64,000 nt of DNA from Phytophthora colocasiae (lineage: Eukaryota; Oomycota; Peronosporomycetes; Peronosporales; Peronosporaceae), in the NCBI GenBank assembly GCA_018806915.1, contig JAGKQI010000047.1:62001-126000 (forward strand), written 5' to 3'. Within the stretch, counting starts at the first letter, position 1. Every line of letters starts with the position of its first letter. Of the stretch, positions 24,442-34,240 are shown one piece after another. The position numbers were made by a program, and so were the translations under genes. The notes under the pieces were generated by a model. The model was not told where the DNA came from. It saw nothing but the letters and a program-made list of their open reading frames with translations, and made no database searches.

Positions 24442-25492
24442 GCCCTGCACGAGGAGTGCTGCGGTCAGCCACAGCACTCGGAGCTTCGCGTGGCACAATA
24501 CGACCACGGAGCTCCTTGATGTGATCGGGTACACGGACGACCGTGTACCCCAGAAGATCACTTTCAGTGAGGCGTGTTGCCAAGGGTTGGCAACACGGAC
24601 AGGGTGTGCCAAAGGGAACGGCACATGGGATCCCCGCTTCCATGGACTGATCATGGAGGCGTTCACACTTACCACGCGTAGTGTAAGTGTAGTAGCGATC
24701 GCGAGCCGCAGCAACGCGCTCGCGATATGCCTTCGGGCCTTTGTTGAAGTTTTCAACAAAGGCGTTCCACGACTGACAAAGTGCCTGCCACTCTGGCACT
24801 TTGCTCTTGCGCGAAGTCTTCTTCGCTGCATAGTATCGGAGCTCGTGGAAGAGCCCGATATAGTAGTCGCGTCTTTGAGTCTCGGACTCAAAGACAACCT
24901 TAGCGGCGACGTCGTCGTCGTTGATACTGTTGCATGAGTACAACAGTATCGGGTTCGGTGGTGAACTAGCACCGACCCGGTCAGGGATGACGGCCTCAGT
25001 AGGCATCCATGGTGTGCGCACTGGCGGATCAGTGCGCGGGGCAGTGAGCGCCCTCGACATGGGGGACGCTTCATCATCACTGCGCGGACGCTTCGAGCTT
25101 GAAGCGTCCGAGGCCTCATCACGAGGTCGTCGAGATCCCACGGGTGGGTCTGACGTGTCTTCAGACGAAGACACGGGAGCGGGAGCCTTGACATCAACCT
25201 CCCCCTCCTCGACATCCTCGTCGTAGTCGAGGATGTCTTCGTAGTCCTCTCCAAAGAGTTCTTTGAGAGGGACAGCAGGATTCTTAATCTCTGCTAGAGA
25301 AGAAGACTTCTTCTTCTCGTGCTTCTCCTTATGGAGAGCATGGTACTTGGTGACAGAGAGCTTCTCTGTCGGACCGCTGGAAGCAGCAGTGCTAGTGAGT
25401 ACTGCTGAGGTCGTTGTTCCTGCTGCAGAGGCAGCAGGTGAGGCTTGCGCGTCCGCAGTAGCGGACGGAGACGTGGGCGTTGGCGAGTCCAT
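23948..25492 (-). pseudogene. Antisense ORF of Gypsy-2 (394 codons open, then frameshift)
   Basis: This ORF starts at ATG 25492, about 100 bp inside the 3' LTR, and is open for 394 codons to 24308. The order is a Ser/Ala/Thr-rich N-terminus, a K-E-K-H-E-K-K-K basic patch and an acidic stretch (residues about 80-100). A Ser/Arg-rich linker follows. Then comes a mixed charged-aromatic segment, absent from Gypsy-1, with R-R-D-Y-Y-I-G-L-F-H-E and W-Q-A-L-C-Q-S-W, then a short Cys-rich C-P-C-C-Q. After a frameshift near 24340 the homologous C-terminal coiled coil continues to TAG 23950-23948. No known domain is recognised. The 3' end overlaps the pol chromodomain on the other strand (23948-24441). 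Confidence 0.75.
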
Positions 25493-25584
25493 TGCGAAAT
25501 GAACTCGGATGTCTCTTGGGAACTTGACGGTCTTGTCAAGTTTCTGTTGATTGACGTATCGAGACCGATACGTCGAATCTTAAC

Positions 25585-25593
25585 AGGGGATGG
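25585..25593 (+). other. Putative polypurine tract of Gypsy-2
   Basis: AGGGGATGG lies directly upstream of the 3' LTR; the Gypsy-1 equivalent is GGGGGGATGG. Confidence 0.6.
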
Positions 25594-26056
25594 TGTAACG
25601 GGGTTACACGTACAGAAGTGGTAGTACCATTTTGTAACTCTAACAGTTAGGATAACTGTTAGAGGTTGGAAATGGGCCTCAGACCTTGGTGTGCTGTACA
25701 CACCAAAGGATACATGGGCGAACCACATTATTGGATGGTTCGTGTGCATTTGTGCATATTATTGGTAGAAAGTAACGGATTTCTACCAATCACTGAGCAG
25801 AGTTTCTGCCAACCACACGTTGGCAGACCCTTTAGAAATAGATAACAAACAGTTTTAGGAGGTCCATAAGTGGCTTATGCCAAATTCAATAACAGTTCTC
25901 ATTTTACGGTATTTTGCAGTTTAATTTAGTTATATTTGATTTAATTATACTTATTTAAATAATTATACTTAAATTAAGTCTATTCTAATTGCACGCTTCC
26001 TCATATACGTAAGCGCACGTGTACGCCACCTAATAGGTCTAGGTAGACCCATTACA
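25594..26056 (+). repeat. Gypsy-2 3' LTR
   Basis: 463 bp, starting TGTAACGGGG and ending CATTACA. It differs from the 5' LTR at several sites, including loss of the perfect stem at 25613-25635. Confidence 0.95.
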
Positions 26057-27030
26057 GAAACATTGGCAGGAGGAGACAAACAGGTACTCATAAGAGTCTA
26101 GGAAAGCCATTTTGGCTGTAGCAAATACCTGGAGGGTCTGAGAAAGACTTTACGATGCGCCTAACGCTTGTACAAGCATTCAAAGAACCAGAATTAGATA
26201 TACATGAGGATTTCCGAAGGAGTGAAATTGAGCGAAGATACACTCAAGAAATTTGGGGTAAGTGATCAACTTCGTGTGTGTTTGCGGTTGGTGAAGAGCC
26301 TGTATGACCAGAAACAGGCGGGTCGATACTGAAACAAGATACTGCATGATACGTTGACAAACAAGGCAGACATGATACAATCTGTTACAGACGCATGCGT
26401 CTTCTACAAGGACGGTAGCAGAGGAACAACCTTAGTTGGTGTGTACGTGGATGACCTGTTGGCTACAGCTACAAGCGAGGACCTACTCGTGGAAGTTTAG
26501 CAAAATATGTCAGAGATGGAGTTGAATGTTGGTTGGTCGAGAATTTTCACGGGATGTGGATCGGATACCACGAGAAGAACGGTACACCATTGACGCAGAC
26601 CACACCATTGTAGGTCTACAGGACAAGTTCGGGATGAGGAAGGCGAATGCTGTGGAGACCCCGATCGTGATTGAATCGGCGCTGGAGACTGACGGTGAAA
26701 GATATGAGTTGTTTCTGGCCGATGAACCTGGAACCCCAGATGGACCGACTAGACAAATGTTTCAATCATTGGTGGGGAGTATGCTATGATTGCGGCCAGA
26801 TGCAATGTAAGCCGTACACAAGGCTACACGAAGGAGTCACACACCTACTGTACAAGACTGGAAATTGCCAAGCGAACAATGAGGTACTTGGCTGAGACTG
26901 CTGACGATCTTGCTTCTGTTGGAGATAATAATACCTCGGATATGGACTCGTATTTCAGTCGAGAACTGTTAATTAGGATCGGACACTTTTATCTGTTCAC
27001 ACTGATAATCTATCTAATCTGCCGACCTGG
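26057..27030 (+). pseudogene. Ty1/Copia pol relic, part right of Gypsy-2
   Basis: Decayed continuation of the Copia element broken by Gypsy-2. Over several frames it shows K-E-P-E-L-D-I near 26185, then F-G-V-S-D-Q-L and V-K-S-L-Y-D-Q-K-Q-A-G-R-Y-W near 26290. G-V-Y-V-D-D-L-L (the reverse-transcriptase active site) lies near 26440, and F-Q-S-L-V-G-S-M-L near 26765. Several stops and shifts make it non-functional. RNase H is not clearly visible. It is unrelated in detail to the intact Copia at 44166-50038. Confidence 0.75.
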
Positions 27031-27826
27031 TTAAAATGAATACCAATCGATATCGAATGCTTTTATTTTGTGCATGCTGCTTGCGCATAATGGCGAAAAC
27101 TAGTAAAAGTGGCTTGCTGAAGTGAAACCGCTACTTTATGGGTCAAACATCTGCACGGAGAGTGATAACCTGTTGAAGCAGCAAAATTGTTTTCATGTGT
27201 ACGAAATCTCGCCGTCAGACTTGATTCTGCCAGGAAACTGCTGCCTGGTAGCCTAGAGTTACTACTATCCCTTATTATTCGTTGAGTCACTAGTAAATGA
27301 GTAAAAAACACGGTGCACCTTCCAAGATATTGTACTGTAGTCTCTCTTAGGTCGGAAATGAGGTCACACATAGTTCTTACGTGTCCTAAATCACAAATCT
27401 GAAGTCCTGCATTGATTTGCTTCATCAAAACTGACGAACAGTTTGATTAAAATCCAACTCAAATTAAGGATTCCGAGTCGAGATCGCTCTTGTGTGATAC
27501 GTATAGTGTCGGTGCGACGTCATCAGAATATTTGCACTTCTCCATGACGTAATTCACCGCGGTACATGTTTTCGGACACTTGAGGCGGAGTCTACGGCTT
27601 CCCTTACACCCGAAAAACTTCAGTGCCGGGACTGTTGTCACGCGAGGCATCTGACGCCACGTACATTTGCGGTAAAGCCTATCCATTGATAAATAAAAGA
27701 ACAGTGATAAGGACGGTGCGGAATTGGAGTGATGTTCGATAAAGTAAACCAGACAAACACTGATTATTATCATGCATCACCAATCAGAAATAGGAGTGAT
27801 GACCAACGACGTAAAGCAGCGAATCC
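27031..27826. other. No recognisable gene
   Basis: AT-rich sequence with short ORFs only, between the Copia relic and the MULE relic. Confidence 0.5.
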
Positions 27827-30470
27827 TCAAGGCTCATCACACGCCTTGCATATCGGCCAATGTTTATCCGTTCCGCTCGCAAGCGACGTAGACACTCCGA
27901 AGTAAGATCGATTCGAGAAGCAAGTCTTCAAGCTCTCCCAGCGCTTTTGCGGCCTCCACCAGCTAGTCTCATTTGGTGGGCTCCATCGACAAACGTTGTA
28001 GGCCATACGTATAAACCGTCTTAGGGTGAAAGCCGATAAGCTGCAACTCATCCAACTCAGTGGTCTGGAACAGTTGACCCGCCAACAACATCGAATTCTT
28101 CGATAATTGGCCACTTCAATGGCATTCCAGGCTCTTCAGTGAAAAGATGGATCAATCGGTCGACGTCGTATGCTTCAGTGCTGCCGTCTTGCGGTAACCT
28201 ATTTGGTAGCGAACGTGGACACCCCGGTTGGCCGCGCATTGGGATCGACCCCAGTGCACGAGTAAGTGCAGCGACGCAATAATGCGAGCACATACCCATC
28301 CAGAATGCATATGCCTCTTGCATGTGCATGATAGTGTACTGCGGATAGATCGAATCTAAATATCTAGTGTCAGCAATACAAGCAGCGCTAAAGCAAATTG
28401 AAAAAAAAAACGTACCTCTGCATACAATGATTTCGATTTAATTGGAAGGGGCTCCATCGCGGTCAACAGTCCGTCAATTACTCTCACTTGATGAAGCGAT
28501 AAGAGATGGCCTGTATTTCATCGATTGGGACTCATCACCCCTCCATCCTCGCAAAGACCGCTGAAACCCATGGCAAAATAGCAATAAGACCATGATCAAC
28601 CATAGTGATCATCTCGTGCGTACCTTTTCGGTTCGTACTGCAGACACCGTCGCCCCTACAACTTAAAGAGTAATATTGATGTCGCACTGTTAAAACAAAT
28701 CCGCACTAGGAGTTGCGTGGACCTTGCATTGATAACCCGATGATTTCGTGGGTCGATCAAAAAGTCATTTGCCATCATGACAGCAGAGAGGTAATGGACC
28801 TGCATAATGTAGTTAGTTGCGAATATCAACCAAGAAACAGCAAGTCACTACGACATACCTTCTGCGTAGTGACATTGACTTCCAGAAGATAAATTCGTTG
28901 CGCTATACATTAGAACCTGCAGCAAAACCGATTTCAACACGGAGATCGTCGGGGCCTTTTGTTCTCAGTCACTATGTCCTTAATGACACGATGGTGACTT
29001 TCAATTGCTTGCTGGGTCCCGGTATTGACGAACTTCCGACATTCCAACGCTCCCAGCGCGCATTCAAATACACAGACTGAAGCTAATTAGCCAAAGCAAA
29101 TCTTTTGAATCTCTCCACTCCTTCCATGCGCTCTTTGATAGAGCTCGGAGCTGCCTCATCGTGCGTGAAGCGTGTAACATAGGGAGGTGTGGCTGCAAAT
29201 GGCCCTTGATATAGTTTGAGGCACCAACTTTGTTTGTTTTCTAGAGTGACGAAGGAGGTGATCCCAACAGGTTAGAATTTTCAACCTCTGGCCAGACTAT
29301 TTCGAGAGCTGATGCGATGGCGTCTGAATGGTCGATGGTGGCGTTATGAACTAGAACTTCCACGTCGAAAAATCCTTCGTATACTTTATTAATGCTCGAA
29401 ACACCTTTTGGTAAGCAAATGTGCTTTCCGTCCGCACGAACATATACAGCCACGACTGAAATCGTTGAGCAAAACCCGAATTGGTCATTTCCACTGATAT
29501 GCCTATGCAATCAACGAGAGTCCATCCACCGAAATGGATACGGTACGTTTTATCTGTAAACAGCACAAAGTCAGTCCCTTGGTCGCATACAGCCCGGCGA
29601 ACGTTAGAAAACAAAGCCCGTGTAGTGATTATCACGCCCATTGAGAAGACCTAGCGACCACCGTTAGAAAATGTGTGTTCAAAGTCATCTAGAACGATTG
29701 GTGCATTCATGTCAGCTAAGTTGGCTCCAAGTACAGTTTGACAGCTCATCCCCCCCCCTCCTTTTGCCCGTTTCTTCAACTATGCTTTCCTGTTCTCCAT
29801 TTTTCGATCAACAGGTACATGCAACAGCATGGGTCGCGCATGTACTTGAACAGGAGCTTATTTCTTACTCTGTTGGTGGTCATTCCCAAACGTAACAAAG
29901 CATCAATCTCTGGTTTCAACACAGGTGAAATCCCACGGGCTGGACGACGGGTGATTGACGGGTGATACAACCACAGTGCTAGCCTCGCTGCAGTAGCTGG
30001 TATCGTATGAGTTCTCATTGGCACGGTGGATAGCCAACTTAATGCGGTGGTTGCAACCAACGTGTGAACGACATTGATACACCTTCCCCAAACGGGGACA
30101 AATATCGAGTCTAATATATGTAGAAAAATCCATTTAAGCCGTGAAGACTCTGTTCTGCTTCGGTCTGTGTAGTGTAGTAGCCAATCCTGGTGTAAATCGA
30201 TTTCTTGGTTGCAACAAATACATGGCCACTGGTATCTCCACTATCACTCCCGAAATATAGCGAGAAGTTATTTGAGTCAGAGTCTTCCTTTGGATTGTGT
30301 GGTGGAGCAGGAATGCCGCGGTGGCTGATAGAATCGGAATACTCAAGCTGGAGGGTCACGTCGCTTTCGTTGCCGGACAAATCGGCGATCGAGGACGTGA
30401 AACCGTACTTTGCCAAGATAATGTCGCTGTTGTAGGTGTTGCACTTCGTCGCGATGAATGCGGTTAAGCA
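27827..30470 (-). pseudogene. MULE-type transposase relic
   Basis: The pieces read in MULE order on the minus strand. The N-terminal part (about 30470-29903) holds a FLYWCH/FAR1-like Cys/His region (Y-Q-C-R-S-H-V-G-C-N-H-R-I). A linker with R-R-P-A-R-G-I-S-P-V-L-K-P-E-I lies at 30000-29800. The catalytic-domain fragment (29641-29241) has T-D-K-T-Y-R, then F-V-R-T-E-S-T, F-F-D-V-E and D-H-S-D-A-I-A-S-A. The C-terminal part (28329-27827) contains a C-S-H and G-Q-P-G-C-P-R stretch as in the SWIM-finger end. About 1 kb between 29240 and 28330 is decayed beyond recognition. Frames are broken throughout. Confidence 0.6.
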
Positions 30471-32929
30471 ACTGTGTGGTGTAGTGCTCTCAGAATGCCT
30501 CCCCCCTCACCGAAGCGATTCTAACTGCTGGTGTTAAAAACGAGCACTGAATCGCTGTAGTGGTAAGGGTCCTAATCGAGACACTGTGTAGTTTAGACCA
30601 TGCTTATCATGTTGTGCATTCACCTATCGCACACAGTCAGCTGCAAGAGAAAAGAAGAACTTCTTCCCGGGGTTTTGAATTTGCCTGGCCTGATACATCT
30701 TTGAATTCTGCCACTCGTCTGCTTCTATCAGTTCAATTTTGCACTTTTGCCTCCACACATCTTTGATCTTGGGAGGCAAATAAGTCCGTAGGCTGGCACA
30801 GGCCTGTGGCATTTGGGAAAAAATAAAGCGGCCTTGCCTTGATGCGTGTTAGCTCGCCTTCACACTTATTTTCGTTAAGATGTGAAGAGCAATTGGCCAT
30901 ATATATGTTTCTTGCGCCCGAGCCGATCTGAGTTCATAGCTCTAGATACTCGCGAAAGACGCGCTGACTCGGTACGATATGAAACTTCAGGGGTATTCAG
31001 GAACGCCTTTAATCGGATGGTTGTGGCTGCTAATTAATATCTGTTGTTCATTTGCTGAACACCTATTGACTACATATCTTGCTGAATCCCTGTTACTAGT
31101 ACGGTAAGAACTGATGAAGGCGATGATCAGATGCGGCTTATCTCTCGACTGAGATGGTACATGAAGCCGCATCCTCACTTGTAGGAAGTAATTCGAAAGT
31201 ATCCAGGGGATTCGCCGGGGATGGCAGCAGTGAGACTAATCCACCACGCTAAAATTAGTGTACTAATATAGTCTCATTTACACTAATTAATGTGAGAAAG
31301 AAAGAAAAGACTTTACACAAATTAGTTTCGGTGATACTTATTGTGCTTACCTTCTTCTTTCCAGGTAGCTTCAACTCTCCGTCGTGTAGTTCCTGTAGCT
31401 GCTAGGCATAAATCCTGTTAAGTTCATCACGGTTGTGTTGAAGTCGCAGCTCTTGTACAACTAACTCAGCTTCGTGCTGTACAATTTGGTATTGCAGCAT
31501 AGCACGTTGATCCTTGGCTTCACCCATTAGGCCTTCTTCAACCCTACGGAGTCTATCTTGACCACGGTGATACTCCTGCTCTCTAACAATCCTTTGTTGA
31601 TCTTGAGCTTTTGTTAACTCGGCGATGTGTCTTTGCGCTTGTGCATATTGATTGTAATGTGGCTTTTTTCTTGCTGCATTTCTCGCCATCTACGCCGTAG
31701 ACTACTTTGACGTACACTTGATTCACCCATAAAGTATCCACCTCCATAGGCTGAGCGGGTAACGCAACATGAGCGTGTTCGAAATCCGGGGCGTCAGCAC
31801 TCGCTCTGATGGTTCGAACGTATCGGTACAATCTGTCATGTTCCATCTACTCACCTCAGCAGGGTCAATTGCGCTTGCTACCCTCCGTGATACCTCATCA
31901 TCGCCCCCATCGCTTAGAGGCGCTGATGGAGCCTGTGCAATCACCGGAGTTTGGCGCATAGCTTGGATCGTTGCTAGCAGAATAACTTATTGGCGATCAA
32001 AATCGTCTTTGGTCACGTCGTGTAGCTCCCGTTTGGTCACGTGTGAAGATTTCGTGTTCATGTGCTTGGCACATGGCCAAATGACATTGGTCATGCCGAT
32101 GGTTTAAGAAAAAACTTCTTGCCTAGCACATCGATCTATCTTATAGATTAAGCATCGATCTAGTCTATCTATTCCATCTTTCCTGTCAATGTCCATCAAG
32201 TCAAAGAAAATTTAAAATGAAAGATAGTACTTGACTGCAAAGATACACAGTAGTTCGCTCCTATTGTCTGATTGACTGCCGAAGGGCAAATTGAGCGGGG
32301 ACACTTGTCCTAAAAGAGTTGTCGTGGTATTCTGTTAATTCCCCGTCAGACAATGAACGATACGCGCCTGTTTACAATCGAGTTTGGAGTTTGAGCTCAT
32401 TTTTCTAATTTCTTCATTGTTGTTTAAACTAACCCAGCCCACCACCGTAAATTAATGGAAAAGCTCTCGAAAGGGGTGATGGAGGTCCAATTCCTCCCGG
32501 TGGTTATTTACGTTTTTGTAGGTTTTTAACGGACGTTGGAAGGTGCCTTTTCGAGTTGTAGGGAGTGAAACACCCATAGTTCAAGGCTCATCGATCTTCC
32601 GTCTGCATGTGGCCATTCGACAACTTGTGCTCTAATTGAACATCCAGCTCTACTGTGTTCAGGCCCAACTATGGCTCGACCGTCAACGCGGCCTCGGAAA
32701 GACCGTTCTAAGTGAAGGTTTCCCCCAACCAGCCGTCGAAAAGTACGGGAGCATGACGAAGGGGTGGATTTTGCTGACTCTCTTAACTCGGCCAGCCAAA
32801 CACTTGCCACGGCTCCACACAATCAATTGCAACACAGCCAATCAGCTAGAGTAGACCCAGGAATCGAGCCAGAGCGACTTGTTACGACTACTACCCCTAC
32901 GTTGGCTACTATGAGCTTGCAGACTGCTG
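30471..32929. other. Spacer without confident genes
   Basis: Mostly short ORFs without motifs. The one exception listed separately is a coiled-coil ORF at 31689-31402. A few AT-rich stretches occur (31240-31330, 32100-32220). Confidence 0.45.
31402..31689 (-). CDS. Hypothetical 95-aa coiled-coil protein or fragment
   Basis: ATG at 31689, 95 codons, very rich in Gln, Glu, Arg and Ala with heptad-like spacing (A-E-L-T-K-A-Q, R-R-V-E-E-G-L, A-E-L-V-V-Q-E-L). No signal peptide is seen. Open frames just upstream (31959-31690) could be further exons, but I find no convincing splice sites. It may be a real short gene or the tail of a decayed transposon gene. Confidence 0.3.
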   Translation of the reverse strand: MARNAARKKPHYNQYAQAQRHIAELTKAQDQQRIVREQEYHRGQDRLRRVEEGLMGEAKDQRAMLQYQIVQHEAELVVQELRLQHNRDELNRIYA

Positions 32930-33325
32930 TTGTACGTTCCACCGGAGGGAATATTGAACGCGAGTCAAGTGCACGGGATGGAGACACAAAGCGGTACTAC
33001 CAAGGCTACGAATACACACGTGCAAACACCTCATCGGTCAAAATCACGTACCGATGTAGTTTTTACGGAGCTCCAAAATATGTACCGGATTCCTCGTTTT
33101 CTACGCGGAGACAATGACATTTGACGTCGACAATTGGTTGGACATACTTGTAGTAGTGGTGCGCCTGGTACCCAAGCCAATGATGCATCCGACTGTGTCG
33201 TTGTAACGGAGGAGATGAAGGCTTTTGTTGATGGTCTGATTGAAGAGGACATGGCGGCTATGGCAATATGGGCTGCAACGTACACAAAGTTTTATTCGGC
33301 TTCAGCGCGTGTCGTACGCGCGTGA
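32930..33325 (+). pseudogene. Possible MULE N-terminal zinc-finger fragment
   Basis: Across two frames, I-T-Y-R-C-S-F-Y-G near 33045 is followed by D-C-V-V-V-T-E-E-M-K-A-F-V-D and I-W-A-A-T-Y-T-K-F-Y near 33195-33290. This resembles the FLYWCH-like region and linker of oomycete MULE transposases. It is broken by stops and the match is from memory of the family pattern only. Confidence 0.3.
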
Positions 33326-33559
33326 AAACGTGGTTCTACGTAGAAGTATTATCACAGGAGACTCCTGTTCGGTCCAATTTACGTTTTCCAAGGGCAGTTG
33401 CCTTACCCGATACAGAAGATAACGAAGTCTCTGATAGTGAATCAGACATTGTTTCTGATAATGAGGGATCTACTGACGATAGCAACTCGGATCTCTCTGA
33501 AGATGACGACCTTGGTATATTTTACAACACTTCACTTGACTATGAAGAAGAGGGGAAAC

Positions 33560-33865
33560 GGAGGATGTTCTGAATTCGCGGGTGAAGAAAAGCGAAAAGA
33601 GACCAAGCTCACCGCGCTCATTGTTAGCCGCTGTGACCTCTCTGCTGCGGATAATGTGGAGGCCGCTCGACTTGATAAGGTCGTCGACGTATTTATTGCC
33701 TGTTAGCCGCTGGGTTAGCGGAGACGTGTTAGCTGACTGCGCGGTTTCGCTCGCTAAATCTGCGATTCTATCTTCCTCTTCATCTTGTTCTTCCTCCGTG
33801 TCCGAAGCCTCGAACTCCCAGTCGGCGTCGTCATCAACTTGGTTCAGCAGGTCGGCGATTTCCAT
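33560..33865 (-). pseudogene. PiggyBac-like transposase N-terminal fragment
   Basis: ATG 33865 opens an acidic N-terminus (D-D-D-A-D-W-E-F-E, then E-E-E-Q-D-E-E-E-D) followed by a basic segment and L-G-L-F-S-L-F-F-T-R-E-F. This parallels L-F-V-L-F-L-T-G-T-F of the relic at 13842-14108. No catalytic domain follows, so only the N-terminal end is present. Confidence 0.4.
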
Positions 33866-33971
33866 GGTTGTTGATCTGGTGCTGGTCCTGGAAGATTGCA
33901 AGGGTGAGGAAAGAAATCTGACGATAAGGAGCTGTTTGCTATTGTGGCCTTCACGGTACGGCAAATGGTAG

Positions 33972-34082
33972 AGGACCGCTGCGGTCCTATTGCCACCATG
34001 TGGCATAGTCAGCACCAGGAAGTACAGACTTTTAGCCTATCACAATTCAACAAGCCGGCTGTTAGAGGACCGCTGCGGTCCT
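33972..34082. repeat. Pair of identical 17-bp palindromes
   Basis: AGGACCGCTGCGGTCCT occurs at 33972-33988 and 34066-34082, each with 8-nt arms around a single T, 94 bp apart. They flank the 5' end of the PiggyBac-like fragment. Confidence 0.85.
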
Positions 34083-34207
34083 CAATGACAAGGCCGTAAT
34101 ATCTCAGGGTTAAGCTCATAACGACTTCGTAATTTACAATATATTGGCAACAAAATGTAGAAGCCACGAAGAGACGCGTATCTTGTTGCTTTGCACATGA
34201 CAAATGA

Positions 34208-34220
34208 TCATTTGCCAACT
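34208..34220 (+). promoter_or_regulatory. Possible oomycete initiator (Inr) of the PA-domain gene
   Basis: TCATTTGCCAACT, 21 bp before the ATG at 34241, fits the oomycete initiator pattern (CATTY core in a pyrimidine/A context). Confidence 0.4.
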
Positions 34221-34240
34221 CTCACGCTCGCTGATCAAGC

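Larger units (their letters stand above)
17773..26061 (+). mobile_element. Gypsy-2: second copy of the same Ty3/Gypsy family, with 5-bp TSD
   Basis: Element body is 17778-26056, flanked by GAAAC on both sides (17773-17777 and 26057-26061). It is in the opposite orientation to Gypsy-1 and nearly identical over its length. Its two LTRs (460 and 463 bp) differ from each other at several positions, for example ATAATTGGC against ATAAGTGGC and ATACACG against ATATACG, so it is older than Gypsy-1. It has an open gag, a frame-broken pol and a longer antisense ORF. It is inserted in a Copia relic. Confidence 0.95.

Noticed and set aside
27063..27428. 121-codon ORF on the minus strand
   Set aside because: No recognisable feature and located in decayed repeat DNA.
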